Shown: one piece after another, positions 23,272-32,774 of the stretch
Numbering within the stretch: position 1 is the stretch's first letter
How the letters are laid out: the number at the start of each line of letters is the position of its first letter
Assembly: GCA_016764775.1 (NCBI GenBank)
Contig: JAESRE010000002.1
Location: 1-43,199 of the forward strand
DNA length: 43,199 bases
From: Alphaproteobacteria bacterium
GTDB taxonomy: Bacteria; Pseudomonadota; Alphaproteobacteria; Micavibrionales; Micavibrionaceae
Reading direction: 5' to 3'
Notes under the pieces: model-generated
The model's input: the letters and a program-made list of their open reading frames with translations, nothing else
Told to the model about the DNA's origin: nothing
Database searches by the model: none
Position numbers and translations under genes: made by a program

Positions 23272-24320
23272 GAACCCCTCGGATACCAGATTTCAGAAAT
23301 AATGCGCTTGCCCCCAATGCGCTTGAGCTGAATGACAACATCGATGATCGAGCTGATGTAAGCCATGATCTGGTCATGTGTGAGGCCGAGATTGGCTTGC
23401 ATCACCATCAAACAGATTTGCTCTAATGCTCCTTGAGGCGTATCGGCGTGAATTGTGGTAATAGATCCCGGATGGCCAGTATTGACAGCGCGAAGAAAGC
23501 TATAGGCTTCCTTGCCGCGCAGCTCCCCGAGTAAAATACGGTCTGGTCTAAACCGAAGACTGGCTTCCAATAAATCCTGAATGGTGACTTTGCTTTGTCC
23601 TTGATCGCCTTTGGATGCAAGAAGGGATACATGATTTTTTTGCGGCGGCATGACTTCGGGCGTATCTTCTATTGTGACGATACGCTCATGCGGCTCAATC
23701 TCTTTTAAAATTGCGTTCAAAAGTGTGGTTTTTCCGGTCGATGTTCCGCCCGAGACGATGATATTTTTTTTGGCGCGAATGGCGGCAGAAATAAAGTCCT
23801 GATATTTGCAAGCATCAAGGTGGGATTGTAGGGTTTGATTAATGTCTATTTTTGATGCGCTGCTTTCTTTTAAGCTCTCAAATGCCCCCATTTGCCGATA
23901 ATCATCAAGACTTAAATCTCGCATGACTTGCTTACGGATGGATAGGGCGACGCCAAAACGGGAAACAGGCGGCGTTGCAAACTGAATACGCTCACCACTT
24001 GGAAGTGATGCCGATAATAAAGGCTTTTTAGCAGCTATGGATTGATCGGTGTAATTGGCAACCAAACGGCCCAAACGCCATAAAATATCATCGGTGATGT
24101 CTTTGTTTTCGATGAATAACATTTCAGGCTCGCCAGCTTTTTCAATCCAAAGCCCACCTGGTTTATTCACGCAAATCTCAGAAATATCGGGATCATTCAG
24201 GTAAGTCTCGAACAGCCTCATATATTGTTTGAGATAAACACCTGATTGCTCTGGTTTTGCGCGATCTCTCTCTTCAAATGATTGATTGGCGGGTTTTATG
24301 GGTTTTTTGTGTGAACTCAT
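23268..24320 (-). CDS. virB11: VirB11 traffic ATPase
   Basis: 350 aa. Walker A SGGTSTGKTT near 188-197, the Asp/Glu boxes in IVTIEDTPEV and LRFRPDRILLGELRG, and the His box TGHPGSITTIHAD are all intact. The N-terminal domain carries LLSASLPSGERIQ. It forms the hexameric cytoplasmic ATPase that powers pilus biogenesis and substrate transfer. It is coupled by 4 nt to virD4 and separated by 9 nt from virB10. Confidence 0.93.
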   Translation of the reverse strand: MSSHKKPIKPANQSFEERDRAKPEQSGVYLKQYMRLFETYLNDPDISEICVNKPGGLWIEKAGEPEMLFIENKDITDDILWRLGRLVANYTDQSIAAKKPLLSASLPSGERIQFATPPVSRFGVALSIRKQVMRDLSLDDYRQMGAFESLKESSASKIDINQTLQSHLDACKYQDFISAAIRAKKNIIVSGGTSTGKTTLLNAILKEIEPHERIVTIEDTPEVMPPQKNHVSLLASKGDQGQSKVTIQDLLEASLRFRPDRILLGELRGKEAYSFLRAVNTGHPGSITTIHADTPQGALEQICLMVMQANLGLTHDQIMAYISSIIDVVIQLKRIGGKRIISEIWYPRGS

Positions 24321-24329
24321 TCATGCCCC

Positions 24330-25496
24330 CTATAGTTTTGGTATATTTCCCGCCACTTGCGAGAAATCCAGATCCTTGCCAACAAAGACTTTGATGCGTG
24401 CGCCTTGGTGAACATGAACGGTTGGGGGAATCCCGACCGAGTTTTCAAGGGCGATTTCGGCTGATCTTGAAAAATCTGTGCCTGTATCAAGGGCTACGGT
24501 GGCCTGATCGTCATCATCTATGGCATTCACGCCAATCTGGAGTGCCCCATCAATAAGTGACAGAAGCACGGAAGAGCCAAAGCGTTCAAAGAAATGCGTA
24601 TCAACTTCGCCGGCCAAACCGCTACGTCCCAAATCATCGCTGCCGTATGAGCCGATATTGATGCTCACACCGTCATTTCTGATAAGGCGGTTCCAGATTA
24701 CAAAAACGCGTGATTGCCCGCGAACAAGCCCTGAGCGATAACGCCCGATTAGCTTTGATCCTTTTGGGATAATAAGATGAGAGCCATTAAAGGAATATAC
24801 ATCTTCACTGACGATCGCGCGCACCAATCCGGGGAGATCGCTTTGAATGGCCGTTTCTAAAATACCGTCAATCAATGTGCCTTGTGTGACAAGCGTATCA
24901 AGATTTTGTAGCTGAGAGGCCATTGCTATTTCTACATCGCTATTCGCATATTGATTGGCAAAAGCGATATTCGGGTCTTGTGCACCGCCGCCAAGAAGTG
25001 ATCCAGCCCCGCCTTGAGATTGTGATCCACCTGCAACATTGCTTTGCGCTGAGCTACTGTTATCAAAGATAATTTGAGGGGAGCGTCGGCGCTCTTCCAT
25101 TCGCTTTTTTTGTTCCCGCGCCAACCGCAGTGCTTCTTGCTGCATTTGCAGCTCGCGCTGTGCCTCTAGCGGATCATATAGCTCACGCTCGTCAATCGGG
25201 GGAACGAGCTGTTCGAGCGGCACTTCTGCTTGTTCTTCAATTTCAATATAAGGGCCGGACGGGGTAGGCGTTCTAAACTCGATTTCTTCTGGTGTTGTCA
25301 GCTCACGCGGGGCGGATTCTTCCATGCCGTCCAAGGCGACAAAGATGATTGCGATAACGCCAACAGCCAGAAACGCAAAGATTCCAAATTTAGAGGCGCT
25401 TGAGCCTTGAGCAATGGTTGGAAATTCACGATCACCATCCAAAGGTCTTGGCTTAGGCTCTTCATCGAAGCTATCAGGCGGGGTTTGATCATTCAT
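24330..25496 (-). CDS. virB10: VirB10 channel scaffold protein
   Basis: 388 aa. A single inner-membrane span at ~36-56 (FGIFAFLAVGVIAIIFVAL) is followed by a proline/glutamate-rich periplasmic linker and a coiled segment (REQKKRMEERR). The C-terminal beta-barrel domain of TrbI/VirB10 follows (GILETAIQSDLPGLVRAIVSEDVY, IPKGSKLIGRY, SRVFVIWNRLI). It bridges the inner and outer membranes in the core complex. The gene lies 12 nt after virB9. Confidence 0.92.
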   Translation of the reverse strand: MNDQTPPDSFDEEPKPRPLDGDREFPTIAQGSSASKFGIFAFLAVGVIAIIFVALDGMEESAPRELTTPEEIEFRTPTPSGPYIEIEEQAEVPLEQLVPPIDERELYDPLEAQRELQMQQEALRLAREQKKRMEERRRSPQIIFDNSSSAQSNVAGGSQSQGGAGSLLGGGAQDPNIAFANQYANSDVEIAMASQLQNLDTLVTQGTLIDGILETAIQSDLPGLVRAIVSEDVYSFNGSHLIIPKGSKLIGRYRSGLVRGQSRVFVIWNRLIRNDGVSINIGSYGSDDLGRSGLAGEVDTHFFERFGSSVLLSLIDGALQIGVNAIDDDDQATVALDTGTDFSRSAEIALENSVGIPPTVHVHQGARIKVFVGKDLDFSQVAGNIPKL

Positions 25497-25508
25497 ATCA
25501 TAATATCC

Positions 25509-26459
25509 TTACTCATTCAGGCTCGCTGTTTTTGGGCTTTCCAAATTGGAAAAGAGCTGCGCCAAGAGGCTTGGCTTTTCTTCTTTTTCAGCTTGAAGGG
25601 TGGCAATATCAGGTTTTTGAGAAGGAACAGGCACGGACGCGACCTCTATCTCTTTGACCTCTTCCAGCTCTGCGATGGGTTCTGGCTCATAAGATGCCGG
25701 TTCAGCTTGAGGATAAGCATCATTCCAGATGCAAGTGTCCGTATCACCGTCTCTTAATGTGAATTGAGATCCGATGCCGGAGACAACCAGATATTGACCT
25801 TGAAGATTGAAATTGACAAGGCGCTCATTACCGTTTTCATCAACGCTAAAAACAGCAGGCATGACGTCAAAATCTTCAAACTGGAAGTATGTGAAAACGC
25901 CATCATCAAAAGCGCGGATCGGGCGCAGGCGTTTTGATCCAGCATAGCTATAATCAAAATTCAAATCCGAGGCGCTGACGTTATCTAGCGGATTAAAATG
26001 GGCTTGGGAGACACTGCCAATAAAGGCAAGCTCTTTGGCGGCTTCATCGGCGTAATGAAATTTCAGGCGGAATGTTAAGTCTGAAGAACGAGGGGAGTAA
26101 GCATCTCCGGCAGTCACTTCGAAGGTATAAATCCTTTTATCTGTAATGACCGTCATATTGGTTTCGGCATCTTCTTCCAAAGGCTTGATAAACATGATAT
26201 TGGGCTGGCCGGGCTTCATGACCTGCCAGCTTGCCGTATCGCCTAAAGAAATGGTCTGAATGCGCTCTTTTTCCGAAAACTCAATCACCGTTGAATAGCC
26301 GTAATGTCCTCTGATCTGGTAAACATCATTTTCATGATAAGTAACGACTTTCACACGGGCGTCGGCGCTCGTTGGTCTTGGGTCTTTGCCTGCAAGGGCA
26401 GGGGATATGGATAGGCAGGAAATCAGGGCTGTTCCTAATAATAATTTTTTAAATGTCAT
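25509..26459 (-). CDS. virB9: VirB9 outer-membrane core protein
   Basis: 316 aa with a signal peptide (1-23, ending PALAG). The N-terminal domain has QIRGHYGYSTVIEFSEKERIQTISLGD and the NIMFIKP block; the C-terminal domain contains LRPIRAFDDGVFTYFQF and is followed by a long variable tail with prolines. It forms the outer-membrane ring with VirB7 and VirB10. It overlaps virB8 by 4 nt. Confidence 0.9.
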   Translation of the reverse strand: MTFKKLLLGTALISCLSISPALAGKDPRPTSADARVKVVTYHENDVYQIRGHYGYSTVIEFSEKERIQTISLGDTASWQVMKPGQPNIMFIKPLEEDAETNMTVITDKRIYTFEVTAGDAYSPRSSDLTFRLKFHYADEAAKELAFIGSVSQAHFNPLDNVSASDLNFDYSYAGSKRLRPIRAFDDGVFTYFQFEDFDVMPAVFSVDENGNERLVNFNLQGQYLVVSGIGSQFTLRDGDTDTCIWNDAYPQAEPASYEPEPIAELEEVKEIEVASVPVPSQKPDIATLQAEKEEKPSLLAQLFSNLESPKTASLNE

Positions 26460-27133
26460 CGAACTCTCTCCAATACTTCTGGGTTAATACGGTAATGCGT
26501 GACTTGAAAGCCAAGCGGATTAGAAAATCTGTCTTTCATCTGCATGGGTTTTTGCGAATATTGAAACTGGATAACAGCGTTGAAATGCCCTGTTTTTATG
26601 CGGTCATTTTCTCTGACCTCGCGCATAAAACGCACTGACGCCGTTTTGTCATTGATGAAAGAAACAGACTTGATTTTGATGTCGATAGAGGTTTTTGCGC
26701 CAAGCTTTCGTGAGGGGTTATCGGGGTTCGTTCCAGACCAAAGCTCCTGAAATTCCTTCAAGGCTTCGCCATCAGACATAAGCTCTACAGCTTCATAATT
26801 TTCTTTTAAAATGGCCGGATTATACTGCTCTCGCAAAGATACGTATTTCACAAGATTGGCCTGAGTGACAGCTTCATCTTGTGTGAGACTTCCGTCATAA
26901 AGTCCTTTGGTGACTTCGAGATAACCCGTTGTTTGATCTACTGTGACAACATAAGGCTTAAAGGTTTTAAGCGGTAAGATCAAAATCAGCGTCAAAAGCG
27001 AGAGCGCAGCGATGCCCATACAGAAAAAGGCCATGATCCAAGCCCGATTGCGCGATAGTAGAGCATTGGCAATGACTTCCTGATCCCATGTTTCGCCTTT
27101 TTTATAATAATCTGGTGTTTTTGATGTACTCAC
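26456..27133 (-). CDS. virB8: VirB8 inner-membrane assembly protein
   Basis: 225 aa. A short cytoplasmic N-terminus, one membrane span (WIMAFFCMGIAALSLLTLIL, ~32-52) and an NTF2-like periplasmic domain with VTVDQTTGYLEV, KYVSLREQYN and the ending NPLGFQVTHYRINPEVL. It is a nucleation factor for the secretion complex. Coupled to virB9 by ATGA; a 2-nt gap separates it from virB6. Confidence 0.9.
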   Translation of the reverse strand: MSTSKTPDYYKKGETWDQEVIANALLSRNRAWIMAFFCMGIAALSLLTLILILPLKTFKPYVVTVDQTTGYLEVTKGLYDGSLTQDEAVTQANLVKYVSLREQYNPAILKENYEAVELMSDGEALKEFQELWSGTNPDNPSRKLGAKTSIDIKIKSVSFINDKTASVRFMREVRENDRIKTGHFNAVIQFQYSQKPMQMKDRFSNPLGFQVTHYRINPEVLERVR

Positions 27134-27135
27134 TT

Positions 27136-28143
27136 TTAAAACCCTCTAATGTTTTTTGCAGCTGTCCGTAGGCGGGCGCCCATAGCTTTTCCTGTCTGAA
27201 GGGGATGACGGGCAATGTTGTAGCCCACCACGCCGGCCCGGAATGATCCTTTGGGCGTTCCTTTACTAAATCGTGATGCTAATTTTGATGTCCATGCCGC
27301 CGATCCCATTGTTGATAAGGAAATCCCGCCCGTGACCGATGCCGCCATATTCATAATCTGCATAAGCAGAAGAACCGAGACGATTGAGACAAAGAAGAAC
27401 GGGCCGATATAAGAAAGGGTCTGTGCATCTCCACTTGAATTATTTTCAAGATTTTGAAGAGGCGGCTCTGCAATCGTTAAGAGCAAGGCGAGCAGGGCAT
27501 AGACGAATATTGGTATGATGGCATAATTGAGTAGTGTGCGCAGCCAGCCTTCAAACAAATTGCGCGTATTGGCAAAAATCAAAAGCAATATAAAGAGCGG
27601 TCCGATTGAAAGCAGAATAGCGACAGCAATCTTAGCCAAGATAATCAGCATGGCGGCATAGCCGGTGAGTGCCAAAGCCCCAAACCAGATCACTGCGGCA
27701 TGGAAGTATTTCCCTAAATCCGACCAGCCAGCCCCTTCCAAAATATCGCTGACAATATCCATAGCCCTGTCATAAAACTGGGAGAGGATGGTGTTTGCGG
27801 ATGTATCGTCTGTAGCAACAGCATTGGGTGTCGCGTTCGCTGCGCCAGTCATGATTTGGCCGGCCACATCGGACGGCAGATCAGTCGCCATATTATAAAC
27901 AAGAAGGAAGAACGTATCCCACTCGGTTGCGATTAAGAGGAGAACGATAATCTTTAATGTATTTACGATTAAATCAGTTGCAGCAAAACGGCCGGAAATA
28001 ATGACTTTATAGCCAAAAACAGCAATAAAGATGATGAACATCAATCGCCAGAGAAGCTGAACAGTCGGCGTTAGGCTTCCAAACGCACCTTGGACGAATG
28101 CGAGAATGACACTATCAATATTGTTGATGAGAGCCTCGATCAT
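27136..28143 (-). CDS. virB6: VirB6/TrbL polytopic inner-membrane protein
   Basis: 335 aa from ATG 28143, chosen because it overlaps the preceding stop as ATGA; the longer frame starts with TTG at 28161. Five or more hydrophobic spans are visible, with the central FHAAVIWFGALALTGYAAM and LRTLLNYAIIPIFVYALLALL segments characteristic of VirB6. It forms part of the inner-membrane channel. The C-terminus is basic and cytoplasmic. Confidence 0.88.
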   Translation of the reverse strand: MIEALINNIDSVILAFVQGAFGSLTPTVQLLWRLMFIIFIAVFGYKVIISGRFAATDLIVNTLKIIVLLLIATEWDTFFLLVYNMATDLPSDVAGQIMTGAANATPNAVATDDTSANTILSQFYDRAMDIVSDILEGAGWSDLGKYFHAAVIWFGALALTGYAAMLIILAKIAVAILLSIGPLFILLLIFANTRNLFEGWLRTLLNYAIIPIFVYALLALLLTIAEPPLQNLENNSSGDAQTLSYIGPFFFVSIVSVLLLMQIMNMAASVTGGISLSTMGSAAWTSKLASRFSKGTPKGSFRAGVVGYNIARHPLQTGKAMGARLRTAAKNIRGF

Positions 28144-28532
28144 TCTTGTTTCTTGCTCCAATCACCCCAAAGATTTTTGCTGTCATCTCGCGCTTTTTGG
28201 CGCGCTTCGTCTTGAAGGTGCTCAATAATGAGATCAATCTCGCTCCAACGCTTGATAGCTTTGACATTACGGGCAGAAATATCGCCTAATCCCGCTTCTT
28301 TAAGTGAAATTGCAATGAGGGATGCGCGGTCTTCACATTCTTTATATTTTTGGCCGTCTGCGCTTACAGAGTCAGGATTCGCCCACATCTTGCCGCAAAA
28401 GCTTTTATAGTTTTGGCTTTCGAAGATTTTTTGCGCGAGCGTGTTCGTCTCAACATCCTGCAAGGGATTGTCCACTTGAATGCAGGCACTCAAAGATAAT
28501 GTAATCAGGCATAAGAGAAGGACTTTTCTCAT
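28140..28532 (-). CDS. Lipoprotein within the vir operon
   Basis: 130 aa. The N-terminus is a lipoprotein signal with lipobox LSAC (Cys16). The mature part is charged and helical with three further Cys (FCGKMWAN, ECEDRAS region). It overlaps both neighbours by 4 nt, so it is translated in step with the transfer genes. Lipoproteins between virB5 and virB6 in this kind of operon are often entry-exclusion or assembly proteins; the family was not recognised. Confidence 0.65.
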   Translation of the reverse strand: MRKVLLLCLITLSLSACIQVDNPLQDVETNTLAQKIFESQNYKSFCGKMWANPDSVSADGQKYKECEDRASLIAISLKEAGLGDISARNVKAIKRWSEIDLIIEHLQDEARQKARDDSKNLWGDWSKKQE

Positions 28533-28714
28533 GAATGATCCTTCATTTTGGTTTTGGTGATCTCTGCTACATTGATAGGCAGCGGATCACAAGGATTGCC
28601 GGACAAGCTGGCTGTTTTTTTATTGCCGCATGGGGCTTTCTTTTCGCTGTAATGCGAGCAACCACTTATACTAAAAGCAATCAATACAAATGAGAGGGTG
28701 AGTAGTTTTTTCAT
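28529..28714 (-). CDS. Small VirB7-like lipoprotein
   Basis: 61 aa with a lipobox ISGC (Cys19) and a short mature chain containing NPCDPLPINVAEI. Size, position and lipidation fit VirB7, which stabilises VirB9 at the outer membrane, and the Pro-containing motif resembles the VirB9-contacting segment of VirB7/TrwH proteins. It is too short for certainty. It lies 11 nt after virB5. Confidence 0.6.
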   Translation of the reverse strand: MKKLLTLSFVLIAFSISGCSHYSEKKAPCGNKKTASLSGNPCDPLPINVAEITKTKMKDHS

Positions 28715-28725
28715 GTGTTTTCTCC

Positions 28726-29472
28726 TTAGTCTGGGAATTCTATGGCCTGCCTTGCGAGATCAGGATCATATTGGTTAAAGGTTGCCGCGCGGCGGTTTTC
28801 CATGAGCTGCGTGTTATCAATGGAAGAGTTTTGCTGAATTTGAATAGCATTCAGGCGCATAATCTCATTCATCAAAATGCCGTTCTCAGCAGCAATGCGG
28901 GCATTCAGATCAACAGATGCTTTTAAATCATCGCTATTGTTCAGCTCGTTCAGCAGAGATTCATAAGTCTGCATACGCACGGGGATATTGTTGTAAGCCT
29001 GTTCACTGGCTGCGATTGCGGCATAGGTCGTGCCAGTTCTGCGATCAATAGCTTTGGCGACTTGGCCGCTTGGATCAGAAGCCATGATTGTGGCGCCTGA
29101 TAAGGGATCAAACTCACTGTAAAGATTGCTATAGATATTTTGTGTTCCCAAAGCGCCATTAGGAATAGGCGCGCCGTTAATCATATTGAGCGTGTCCTGC
29201 CAGGTATTGGGAAGATATTGACGAAGTTGCTGTTCAAATACCCCGTTTGCTACATCTCCCATATTGCGCGTTCCGGTAATTGCATCGGCTTGTCTAACCG
29301 CTTCTTCGAGCTGATCAATCTGATTGGCATAGTCATCGGCCATAGCATCAAGCTGCGCAATAAGCTGCGCGTATCCAGAGGCATCATAAACAGGGATGCC
29401 TTGCGCCTTCGAATGGGTGGATGTTAAAAACATCAAGGTCGTAGCAATGCCGGCAATAAGGAATTTATTCAC
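28726..29472 (-). CDS. virB5: VirB5 minor pilus protein
   Basis: 248 aa with a signal peptide (1-23, ending SKAQG). The mature chain begins IPVYDASGYAQLIAQLDAM and is mainly helical with Asn/Gln-rich stretches; TYAAIAASEQAYNNIPVRMQTYESLL and the NARIAAENGILMNEIMRLNAIQ helix match VirB5 proteins. It sits at the pilus tip in homologous systems. It overlaps virB4 by 4 nt. Confidence 0.85.
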   Translation of the reverse strand: MNKFLIAGIATTLMFLTSTHSKAQGIPVYDASGYAQLIAQLDAMADDYANQIDQLEEAVRQADAITGTRNMGDVANGVFEQQLRQYLPNTWQDTLNMINGAPIPNGALGTQNIYSNLYSEFDPLSGATIMASDPSGQVAKAIDRRTGTTYAAIAASEQAYNNIPVRMQTYESLLNELNNSDDLKASVDLNARIAAENGILMNEIMRLNAIQIQQNSSIDNTQLMENRRAATFNQYDPDLARQAIEFPD

Positions 29473-31877
29473 GTTTGGGTTCTCCTTTGAATAAAAAGCC
29501 CAAGCCAGTCTTCAGGATTTGGGCTGGTTTCAGAGATAATTTGATCCATGAGATTGACGCTTTCCGTGCGTCCTGACAAAACGGCGATAAAATCATCCAT
29601 GCCGCTTAAATCAAGACGGGCAATCACGGAGTCACTGCCATGTTTAATAAGAAAGCAGCGAGATTCCGGTGATATTTCACGAATGAGTTTCAGTTCATGC
29701 TGGGTCAGACCAAAGCCTTTGCAGTAATCATCTTCGGAGGCCTTATTATTAGGCAAGAATACTTGAGTGGGTGATTGCTCGATGATGGTATCCCCCACAT
29801 CGGAATTTAGGGCATCTCGCACCGATTGCGTGGCAAAGCCCAGAATGCCGTTTTGTTTACGGATTGTTTTCATCCAGTCTTTGATACGGTAGGTAAAAAC
29901 CGGATCATCGAGCATTTTCCAGCCCTCATCGAGCATGATGATAGTCTTTTGACCGTCCATGAGCTTCGAAATCCGATGAAAAATATACATGAGCCATGGT
30001 GCGCGGGAGGTGGCATCATCTAATATAGAGGTCAGATCAAAGCCTAGTGTCGAATTTCCAAGCGAAAGGGTGTCTTCGTCATTATCAAAGAGCCATGCTT
30101 TTTCGCCCCCACTGTGCCATTTGGCTATTCTGGCTGATAGGGAATACGCATCGCCAGAGTCATATCCTGCCAAAAGCTCTGAAAAATAGCGAAGACGCCT
30201 GTGTTCGAGCGGTGTTTCAAAATTGGCTTTGATGGCATCGCTGAGTATATCGCTCTCCTGCGGCGATAATTTTGTACCGCCATCTGATGTGATAATCAAA
30301 TCGAGCCAGTCTTTTAAAAATGCTCTATTTGCAGGGGTATCTCCAATCTGCAAAGGGTTCAGGCCGGTTGGTTCACCAGAGATGACATTGGTATAATCCC
30401 CGCCAATCGCTCGAATGAAAATTTCAGCGCCGCGATCCTTATCAAAATAGACTGATCTTGGCTTGGCCCGTTGTGCTTGCGCCATGAGGAAGGTAAGAAG
30501 CACTGTTTTACCCGTTCCGGTCGGGCCGATCACTGTAAAATTGCCGACATCGCGCTCATGAAAATTAAACCAATAAGGCGTTCCAGAGGTTGTCTCTAAC
30601 CGTGTGATGGCCTTACCCCAATGATTGCCTGTTTTGCTACCTGCCGGAAATGTATGAAGACTGGCAAAGCTGGCAAAATTCTTATTCGAAATCAGAGATC
30701 GCCTAGCAATATAGCTGAAATTACCCGGCAGATTAGCCCAAAATGCAGGTTCTAAATTTACATCTTCTCGCGCAGAGATTAGCCCGATATTGGTAAAAAC
30801 GCTCAAAATATCGCTAATCCCGAAATCGAGCCTGTCTTTATCGGGCGCATGGACGGTGAGAGAAATATGATGTTCGCCAAAGGTTGAAAGACCAGAAGAA
30901 AGATCATTGCGGGCGTCCTGAATATCCAGAATAAGGCTTTCTGCGCCAGATTCTGTTGCAATCATCTTGCGTTCAGCTTCATTCATTGCAGACAGAGAGG
31001 TTTGCCGATCGACAAATCCAAAGCTCTGGCAAAGAATAAATTCATGGGGCAGGGCAAGAAGATTATCGAGCATCCCCGCGCCCGTGGTAGAAGCATATTC
31101 TTTTACGGATAAGACAGCCCCAAGCTTAATATCGTTTGGCGCGGCGCCTCTTAATTCGAATGTCTCGCGGCCAAATGAAATGCGCTTTTCTGGTAAATAA
31201 CTGGCGATTGATTGTTCCGGCAGCCTTACCTTCTTATTCTCAAAATTTATCAGATATGAAAGAAAGGATAGATTTTCCGAATAAAAGCCGTGATCGTCCT
31301 TTTGCACGCTGAGTAGCTTAGGCTTATAGGGTTTGAGGGTGGAAAGGATGTTATTGACCGCTTCATTAAGAGCGCGGAGATTTTCAGCCTCATTTTGTTT
31401 TTGATGGTCCTTATCAACTTTGGAGAACAGTGTCCGGCTGAGTTCAGACATAAGGCCAATTTTGCTCTTGGCAGGTCTTCGAATGATGGTGATATACTGC
31501 TCATTCACAAACATCTTCTTCGTGCTGAGCTTCTTTTGATAGGCGCGGTCAAGATCGCCGCAGAATTGATTGTCAAAGTGGGAATCGAGCTGGTCAAAGA
31601 CCTGCCTTCGAATAGTATGCTGATAAATGGCAAAGCGGGAATTGCTGATCCCTCTTAATAATGTGGCGCGGATGTTTTTGCGGCTATCCAAATCAACCTG
31701 ATCGGATGTTTCAAAAGGAAGCCCTTCCACTTTGATGATTTTCAGGAGATAGCCTGCTTTGGTTTTGAGCGTAGTATCATTTAAGTGACGCGAGTAGGGA
31801 ATGAAGGACTCGACAGAGATCTCACGTTTTGCAACATGACCGTATCTCATATCTTCTTTTCTCGCCGCTTTCAGCAT
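29469..31877 (-). CDS. virB4: VirB4 ATPase
   Basis: 802 aa, normal length. The N-terminal VirB4 domain is followed by the ATPase: Walker A GPTGTGKTVLL near 451, Walker B TIIMLDEGWKML near 645, then RKQNGILGFATQSVRDAL and the C-terminal IKHGSDSVIARLDLSGMDDFIAVLSGR. It energises pilus assembly and substrate transfer at the inner membrane. The ATG at 31877 has no strong ribosome site; it follows virB3 by 15 nt. Confidence 0.93.
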   Translation of the reverse strand: MLKAARKEDMRYGHVAKREISVESFIPYSRHLNDTTLKTKAGYLLKIIKVEGLPFETSDQVDLDSRKNIRATLLRGISNSRFAIYQHTIRRQVFDQLDSHFDNQFCGDLDRAYQKKLSTKKMFVNEQYITIIRRPAKSKIGLMSELSRTLFSKVDKDHQKQNEAENLRALNEAVNNILSTLKPYKPKLLSVQKDDHGFYSENLSFLSYLINFENKKVRLPEQSIASYLPEKRISFGRETFELRGAAPNDIKLGAVLSVKEYASTTGAGMLDNLLALPHEFILCQSFGFVDRQTSLSAMNEAERKMIATESGAESLILDIQDARNDLSSGLSTFGEHHISLTVHAPDKDRLDFGISDILSVFTNIGLISAREDVNLEPAFWANLPGNFSYIARRSLISNKNFASFASLHTFPAGSKTGNHWGKAITRLETTSGTPYWFNFHERDVGNFTVIGPTGTGKTVLLTFLMAQAQRAKPRSVYFDKDRGAEIFIRAIGGDYTNVISGEPTGLNPLQIGDTPANRAFLKDWLDLIITSDGGTKLSPQESDILSDAIKANFETPLEHRRLRYFSELLAGYDSGDAYSLSARIAKWHSGGEKAWLFDNDEDTLSLGNSTLGFDLTSILDDATSRAPWLMYIFHRISKLMDGQKTIIMLDEGWKMLDDPVFTYRIKDWMKTIRKQNGILGFATQSVRDALNSDVGDTIIEQSPTQVFLPNNKASEDDYCKGFGLTQHELKLIREISPESRCFLIKHGSDSVIARLDLSGMDDFIAVLSGRTESVNLMDQIISETSPNPEDWLGLFIQRRTQT

Positions 31878-31892
31878 TGAGGCTTAATCCTT

Positions 31893-32201
31893 TCATGGTT
31901 TATAGCTGTTTGATTTCCAAAACGCTCTGTTTTGTATCGGGCTACACCTCGTTAATTTTGTAATGTATATGCTCATCCAGTGCGGTTCTTTTTCTGTCAA
32001 AATATACGCTGCGATATGGAGCGGAATACAAACGCTTAAGAAAAAGAGGGCTTTGCCGGATAGAGAGGAAAAGGCAATCATACCGATCCCAAAGAGTATG
32101 AAATTGATCCCGAAAAACTCCATTGGGACGCCCAATACGAGAGGCGGTCTTGTCATGCCAATGAATAAAGGGTCTAAATCTTGATTATTTTTAAACTCCA
32201 C
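31893..32201 (-). CDS. virB3: VirB3 inner-membrane protein
   Basis: 102 aa. The DPLFIGMTRPPLVLGVP block is the family signature, followed by two hydrophobic spans (~27-45 and ~50-70) and EPHWMSIYITKL. VirB3 works with VirB4 in pilus biogenesis. The gene is 13 nt downstream of virB2. Confidence 0.9.
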   Translation of the reverse strand: MEFKNNQDLDPLFIGMTRPPLVLGVPMEFFGINFILFGIGMIAFSSLSGKALFFLSVCIPLHIAAYILTEKEPHWMSIYITKLTRCSPIQNRAFWKSNSYKP

Positions 32202-32214
32202 TTTAACCAGCTCC

Positions 32215-32505
32215 TTATAATGAGCCGGCTATGCTGTCCACAATCGCAGGAGCGCCAAAAACGAGAATAATACCGCCAATGACTGAAGCCGCAATGCCCC
32301 AAGCCAATCGCCCAGTCATCCAGAGAATACCTAGAGCAACAACAGCAATAATGGCAATAATGCGTGCCCAGGTGTTGGTCAGAAGATCCATTAAAGCATT
32401 TAAAAAGTTTGTCCCAGAGTCAAACAAAGCTTGAGCATGGGCTACGTCAGGATATGAGACCAGTATCATTGATATTAATAAAAATAAAACGAACTGGTAT
32501 TTCAT
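32215..32505 (-). CDS. virB2: VirB2 major pilin
   Basis: 96 aa. A long signal peptide (ending VAHAQA, ~26) is followed by two hydrophobic helices (IIAIIAVVALGILWMTG and WGIAASVIGGIILVFGAPAIV), the standard VirB2/TrbC pilin layout. It is the first gene of the minus-strand transfer operon. No virB1 lytic transglycosylase precedes it. Confidence 0.88.
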   Translation of the reverse strand: MKYQFVLFLLISMILVSYPDVAHAQALFDSGTNFLNALMDLLTNTWARIIAIIAVVALGILWMTGRLAWGIAASVIGGIILVFGAPAIVDSIAGSL

Positions 32506-32604
32506 GGCGCATCCTTACTCATAATTGAATTTTCACAAATTCATAAAAAGGGACTGTGCAGCAATTTCAACGACTTTCACCTCAGAGTTAATAAATCCAG
32601 TAAA

Positions 32605-32638
32605 ATTATACGCATCAGGTTGAATCCCGTTTAGTCAA
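32605..32638 (-). promoter_or_regulatory. Possible virB operon promoter
   Basis: On the minus strand a consensus TATAAT (32605-32610) lies 100 bp upstream of virB2. The nearest good -35, TTGACT (32633-32638), is 22 bp away, too far for a normal promoter, so activation by the neighbouring XRE regulator or another factor may be needed. Confidence 0.35.
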
Positions 32639-32774
32639 ATAAAAATCCCGATAATGATCTTAACAAAAGCGCGCGCATGTCTTGGTAGAGCTAAAGATTG
32701 GGAGACATGCCAAATCAATGATGGGGTTTGATACTTTGGCTGTGCTTGCAAACCACACAAATGGACTTAAAAAA